The translations under genes were made by a program, and so were the position numbers. 6,351 nt of DNA, from NCBI GenBank assembly GCA_945829445.1, contig CALZUY010000116.1, forward strand, positions 1 to 6,351. The letters run 5' to 3'. The notes beneath the pieces were generated by a model. The model saw only the letters and a list, made by a program, of their open reading frames with translations. It searched no databases and was not told the DNA's origin. The DNA comes from Butyricicoccus_A sp945486175 (lineage in GTDB: Bacteria; Bacillota; Clostridia; Oscillospirales; Butyricicoccaceae). Shown in pieces: positions 3,188 to 6,351 of this stretch; the stretch's first letter is position 1; each line of letters opens with the position of its first letter.

Positions 3188-5914
3188 ATGGCAAGTAAGG
3201 TATATCTGCTGGAACATCTTGGCTGTGCCAATTGCGCGGCGAAAATAGAACGGGATGTCGGCAGGCTGCCGCAGGTGGAGGAAGCAACCCTTGTGTTTGC
3301 GACCAAACAGCTGCGCGTCAAAACAAACGCGCCGGACGGCCTGACGGAGGAAATTCAAAGGATTGCACAGTCGTATGAGCCGGATATCACAGTATCCGAC
3401 CGCGACGGTGCGAAAAAGGCCCATGCACACCATCATGAACACGGCGAGGAGTGCGGCTGCGGGCATGACCACGGGCATGAGCATCACCACCACGAACATG
3501 ATGAGGAATGCGGCTGCGGACATGACCACGGGCATGAGCATCACCACCACGAACACGGCGAGGAGTGCGGCTGTGAGCACGACCACGGGCACGAGCATCA
3601 CCACCATGAACACGGCGAGGAATGCGGCTGCGGGCATGACCATGAGCACGAGCATCACCACCACGAACATGATGAGGAGTGCGGCTGCGGGCATGACCAC
3701 GGGCACGAGCATCACCACCACGAACATGGCGAGGAATGCTGCTGTGGGCATGACCATGAGCACGAACACCACCATGATGATGACGATGACCTGCCGCTCA
3801 AAAAATCCGGCACAGTCGGTGGAACGACAGTGACCTATACAATTGAAAATCTCGACTGTGCCAACTGCGGCGCGAAGATTGAACGCCGCATTCAGGCGAT
3901 GGATGGTGTGTCCGATGCCGTGCTGACGTTTGCCACCAAGCAGCTGCGTGTCACTGCGCCGAACCATGACGGCCTGGCGGAGCGCATGGTACAGACAGCG
4001 CGTGCAATTGAACCGGATGTCCAAATCCTTGCGCCGCAGAAGGCGAAGAAAACAGCGAAATCGGACGACAGCGAAAAGAAAGAAGAGCGCAGGGAAATCA
4101 TGGAACTGGTGATCGGCGCAATCTGCATGGCACTTGGACTTGCGCTGAAATCGGTCTCGATGCCTGCCACTTTTGTGATCTGTGCGGTCGGCTATATCAT
4201 CCTTGGTCGTGAGATTGTCTGGACTGCGGTGCGCAACCTGTTCAGCGGACATGTATTTGATGAAAACTTCCTGATGACTATCGCGACACTCGGCGCGTTT
4301 GTCATTGGAGACTATCCCGAAGCGGTCGGTGTTATGCTGTTCTTCCGCATCGGTGAGCTGTTTGAGCACCGTGCGGTGGAAAAGAGCCGGTCGCAGATTA
4401 TGGAAGCGGTTGACCTGCGTCCGGAAACCGTACAGCTGGAAAGCGGCGGCATTGTAGAGACCATTCCGGCGGAAGAAGCCGAGGTGGGAGACATTCTGGT
4501 TGTCCGTCCGGGCGACCGCGTCCCGCTGGACGGCGCAGTCATCGAAGGCGAGAGCTTTCTTGATACATCCGCCGTCACGGGTGAGCCTGTCCCTGTCCGC
4601 GTCACAGCCGGTGATGCACTGGTCAGCGGCTGGGTCAACACCTCCGGTTTGCTGCGCATGCGCGTCGAAAAGCCGCTGTCCGAATCAATGGTAACGCGCA
4701 TTTTGGATGCCGTTGAAAACGCGGCAGCAAGCAAGCCGAAGATTGACCGGTTTATCACACGCTTTTCGCGTATCTATACACCGATTGTTGTCGCTGTTGC
4801 GGCGCTGACGGCAATCATCCCGTCGATCATCACCGGGGACTGGAACCATTGGGTTTACACCGCGCTGACCTTCCTGGTCATCAGCTGTCCATGCGCACTG
4901 GTGCTCAGTGTCCCGCTGGCCTTTTTCTCCGGTATCGGCACGGCGTCCCGCAGAGGTATCCTGTTCAAGGGCGGTGCATCGCTGGAAGCACTGGCGGCAA
5001 TCAAAGCGGCCGCACTGGACAAGACCGGCACGATCACCAGAGGTACGTTTACCGTCACAGCAATTGAACCTGGGAAGGATATCAGTGCCGACCAGCTGCT
5101 CAGACTGGCGGCATGCTGTGAGCAGAATTCCACGCATCCGATTGCGGCAAGCATTGCAGCCGCTGCTGCGGAGCGCGGCATTACACTGCAAACCCTGCAT
5201 GAGGTAGAGGAAATTGCCGGACACGGTGTGCGCGCTGTTGTCGATGACAGCACGGTGCTGTGCGGCAACCGCAAGCTGATGGAGCAGAACGGCATTTCGC
5301 TGCCGGAACTGTCTGCAGCAGGCGGCGCAACGGTTGTCTATGTCGCATGCGGCGGACAGTTTGCCGGACGGCTGCTGATTTCCGACACCATCAAGGACGA
5401 CGCGAAACAGGCGATTGCAGAGATGAAGCGCCTTGGCGTCACATCGGCGATGCTGACCGGTGACAGTGCGGAGAGTGCGGATGCAATTGCCGCACAGACC
5501 GGCATTGACGCAGTATATGCGCACCTGCTGCCGGAGAATAAGCTGGAGCGCCTGCGCGAGATCCGTGAAAAATACGGCCCGGTTCTGTTCGTCGGCGACG
5601 GCATCAATGACGCGCCGGTACTGGCGGGCGCGGATGTCGGTGCGGCGATGGGAAGCGGCGCAGATGCGGCAATTGAAGCGGCAGATGTGGTCTTCCTGAC
5701 AGGCGAGCTGTCTGCCGTGCCGCAGGCGGTTGCGCTGGCGAAGCAGACGGCGCGCGTATCCAAGCAGAACATCGTGTTTGCGCTTGCCATCAAGCTGGCG
5801 GTCATGGTGCTCGGCCTGCTGGGCATCGCGTCGATGTGGCTGGCGGTGTTCGCAGACACCGGCGTCGCCATGCTGTGCGTGCTCAACTCGATCCGCCTGC
5901 TGTATAAAAAATAA
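3188..5914 (+). CDS. cadA: Zn/Cd/Pb-type P1B-ATPase with two HMA domains and a His/Cys-repeat linker
   Basis: A 908-aa heavy-metal efflux ATPase of the inner membrane, group P1B-2 (CadA/ZntA), which exports Zn2+, Cd2+ or Pb2+ using ATP. Order: HMA1 (about 1-75; C13-x-x-C16), six 19-aa His/Cys/Glu repeats (81-194), an Asp run (197-201), HMA2 (about 213-283; D223, C224, C227), a charged linker, then the ATPase core from about 300. Core motifs: TGE (464-466) of the actuator domain, C567-P568-C569 in the transport helix, DKTGT (phosphorylated D611), HP (650-651), GDGIND (803-808). K869 and D890 in the last two helices are P1B-2 hallmarks that argue against a copper pump. CadA is usually about 700-730 aa; the excess comes from the second HMA and the linker. 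HMA1 and HMA2 share CANC, AKIER and FATKQLRV, so one is a duplicate; HMA1 lacks the Asp before its CxxC. It is probably monocistronic, under the 3103-3157 promoter/operator, and ends at the terminator at 5927. Substrate among Zn, Cd and Pb is not resolved. Confidence 0.95.
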   Translation: MASKVYLLEHLGCANCAAKIERDVGRLPQVEEATLVFATKQLRVKTNAPDGLTEEIQRIAQSYEPDITVSDRDGAKKAHAHHHEHGEECGCGHDHGHEHHHHEHDEECGCGHDHGHEHHHHEHGEECGCEHDHGHEHHHHEHGEECGCGHDHEHEHHHHEHDEECGCGHDHGHEHHHHEHGEECCCGHDHEHEHHHDDDDDLPLKKSGTVGGTTVTYTIENLDCANCGAKIERRIQAMDGVSDAVLTFATKQLRVTAPNHDGLAERMVQTARAIEPDVQILAPQKAKKTAKSDDSEKKEERREIMELVIGAICMALGLALKSVSMPATFVICAVGYIILGREIVWTAVRNLFSGHVFDENFLMTIATLGAFVIGDYPEAVGVMLFFRIGELFEHRAVEKSRSQIMEAVDLRPETVQLESGGIVETIPAEEAEVGDILVVRPGDRVPLDGAVIEGESFLDTSAVTGEPVPVRVTAGDALVSGWVNTSGLLRMRVEKPLSESMVTRILDAVENAAASKPKIDRFITRFSRIYTPIVVAVAALTAIIPSIITGDWNHWVYTALTFLVISCPCALVLSVPLAFFSGIGTASRRGILFKGGASLEALAAIKAAALDKTGTITRGTFTVTAIEPGKDISADQLLRLAACCEQNSTHPIAASIAAAAAERGITLQTLHEVEEIAGHGVRAVVDDSTVLCGNRKLMEQNGISLPELSAAGGATVVYVACGGQFAGRLLISDTIKDDAKQAIAEMKRLGVTSAMLTGDSAESADAIAAQTGIDAVYAHLLPENKLERLREIREKYGPVLFVGDGINDAPVLAGADVGAAMGSGADAAIEAADVVFLTGELSAVPQAVALAKQTARVSKQNIVFALAIKLAVMVLGLLGIASMWLAVFADTGVAMLCVLNSIRLLYKK
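3428..3769 (+). repeat. Six tandem 57-bp repeats coding for a metal-binding linker
   Basis: Six head-to-tail units of exactly 57 bp start at 3428, 3485, 3542, 3599, 3656 and 3713. Each codes for 19 residues, consensus HHHEHGEECGCGHDHGHEH (8 His, 2 Cys). Variants: Asp for Gly at position 6 in units 2 and 5; Glu at position 12 in unit 3; Glu at position 16 in units 4 and 6; a third Cys (CCC) in unit 6. Two His and five Asp follow. The unit length is a multiple of three, so copy-number change would keep the reading frame. Confidence 0.97.
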
Positions 5915-5926
5915 AACAGACAGGAC

Positions 5927-5971
5927 AACAGCCGGACTGCCGGGAGAACATCCCAGCGGTTCGGCTGTTTT
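5927..5971. terminator. Long terminator after the ATPase, shared with the convergent small gene
   Basis: AACAGCCG (5927-5934) pairs with CGGCTGTT (5962-5969). The stem continues inward for about 11 more positions (two G-T pairs and one mismatch) to a GAACA loop. TTTT and then GCGTTT follow on the plus strand. It starts 13 bases after the ATPase stop. On the minus strand it lies just past the stop of the small Cys-rich gene, with a less regular T-rich tail, so it may work in both directions. Confidence 0.85.
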
Positions 5972-5983
5972 GCGTTTGCAGGT

Positions 5984-6157
5984 TTAATTCTGGTGCCGGA
6001 CGATGGAATATTCATCGCCGGGGCGGTAATACGGGCAGTTGTCGAAGGTATCCTGGATGAAATGTCGCATTTCATCCTCGTCCAGATCCTGCTCGCAGAC
6101 GGAATAGCAAAATTCCTCGTCATAGGTAAAATACATGCAGTCGTCACATTTCGACAT
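5984..6157 (-). CDS. Small Cys-rich acidic protein, DUF6472-like
   Basis: A 57-aa protein beginning MSKCDDCMYFTYDEEFC and ending with PYYRPGDEYSIVRHQN. It has five cysteines (C4, C7, C17, C21, C41), with an N-terminal CxxC, an acidic stretch LDEDEM (25-30), and the pattern CPYYR-x-DEY. From memory this is the layout of the clostridial DUF6472 family, whose function is unknown; the spacing of the cysteines suggests a small metal-binding or redox fold, which is inference. No signal peptide or membrane helix is seen. ATG 6157 is the only in-frame start; AAAGGAG lies upstream with a rather long gap of about 12 bases. The gene starts 39 bases after the stop of the GtrA-like gene on the same strand and in the same frame, so the two are probably co-transcribed. 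The opposite strand contains only incidental open frames here. Confidence 0.82.
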   Translation of the reverse strand: MSKCDDCMYFTYDEEFCYSVCEQDLDEDEMRHFIQDTFDNCPYYRPGDEYSIVRHQN

Positions 6158-6196
6158 GAAGCAATCAGACTCCTTTGTTGCCGGTAAATAAAATAG

Positions 6197-6351
6197 TTAT
6201 GTTTTTCGGAACACCCAGTTGCACTGGATGAAATAGCTGGCAAAGAACAGCGCGGTATCCACGACAATTTTGATGAGCGTGAGCGGCAGGGGCAGGAAGG
6301 ACAGCAGCCATACCAGCCCGCCGCTGGCGAGCATCTGGCACAGGAACAGTG
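6197..6351 (-). CDS. GtrA-family membrane protein, C-terminal part
   Basis: Only the last 50 residues are in the window; the gene continues beyond the right edge. They comprise two strongly hydrophobic segments separated by a short polar stretch (KIVVDTALFF) and end with ASYFIQCNWVFRKT. The ending DTxLFFxSYxIQxxWVF is characteristic of GtrA-like proteins, small four-helix membrane proteins tied to polyprenyl-linked sugar transfer in cell-surface glycan synthesis; some are fused behind a family 2 glycosyltransferase, which cannot be excluded as the N-terminus is missing. Stop is TAA at 6197-6199. It lies directly upstream of the small Cys-rich gene. Confidence 0.78.
   Translation of the reverse strand, partial: LFLCQMLASGGLVWLLSFLPLPLTLIKIVVDTALFFASYFIQCNWVFRKT

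Noticed and set aside
3428..3769. CRISPR-like array
   Set aside because: Units are contiguous without unique spacers and are coding repeats inside a single protein.
3363..3833. A second plus-strand frame through the repeat array (Met/Thr/Ala-rich)
   Set aside because: An out-of-frame reading of the tandem repeat with no RBS and no recognisable domain.
3149..4369. A 406-codon open frame on the minus strand opposite the ATPase N-terminus
   Set aside because: It is open because the 57-bp repeat has no stop in this frame and is read as low-complexity hydrophobic repeats; the plus strand encodes an intact, motif-rich ATPase.
5338..6267. A 309-codon minus-strand frame overlapping the ATPase 3' half and the end region
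   Set aside because: Antisense to the conserved P-domain and last helices; Ser/Ala/Arg-rich shadow composition. The real minus-strand genes here (5984-6157 and 6197-6351) are in another frame.

Overview
The window looks like a chromosomal segment of a spore-forming, anaerobic Clostridia member of fairly high GC content (Oscillospirales/Butyricicoccus-like is a guess). The evidence is a clear forespore sigma factor gene (sigG), an anaerobic-type cobaltochelatase (cbiK), a small Cys-rich protein resembling the clostridial DUF6472 family, AGGAGG-type ribosome binding sites and strong CTG leucine codon preference. The exception is the first gene, a pentapeptide-repeat protein that is AT-richer and uses TTA/TTG leucines, so it is probably acquired.

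Layout from left to right: a pentapeptide-repeat gene (+) converges on cbiK (-), with a perfect 13-bp hairpin between their ends. Upstream of cbiK lies sigG (-). The 83-bp gap between them is dense: a candidate sigma-A promoter for cbiK is interleaved with a long terminator-like hairpin whose 3' arm is the cbiK Shine-Dalgarno. sigG has a leader with a near-consensus sigma-F promoter and is separated by an intrinsic terminator from a HAD-family phosphatase gene (-). The HAD gene is divergent from a large Zn/Cd-type P1B-ATPase gene (+). That ATPase has a consensus sigma-A promoter, an ArsR/SmtB-type 12-2-12 operator over its transcription start, and a long terminator after it. Finally, on the minus strand, come the C-terminal end of a GtrA-like membrane protein and a 57-aa Cys-rich protein, probably co-transcribed and converging on the ATPase terminator.

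The most striking object is the ATPase. Between two heavy-metal-associated (HMA) domains it carries six near-identical 19-residue His/Cys/Glu repeats encoded by a 57-bp tandem array, a large potential metal-binding linker. The second is the promoter/terminator/RBS overlap at cbiK. The genes do not form one pathway: metal efflux (ATPase), cobalt insertion (cbiK), sporulation control (sigG) and general metabolism (HAD) sit side by side as separately controlled units. No tRNA, rRNA, CRISPR array, insertion sequence or riboswitch was recognised.
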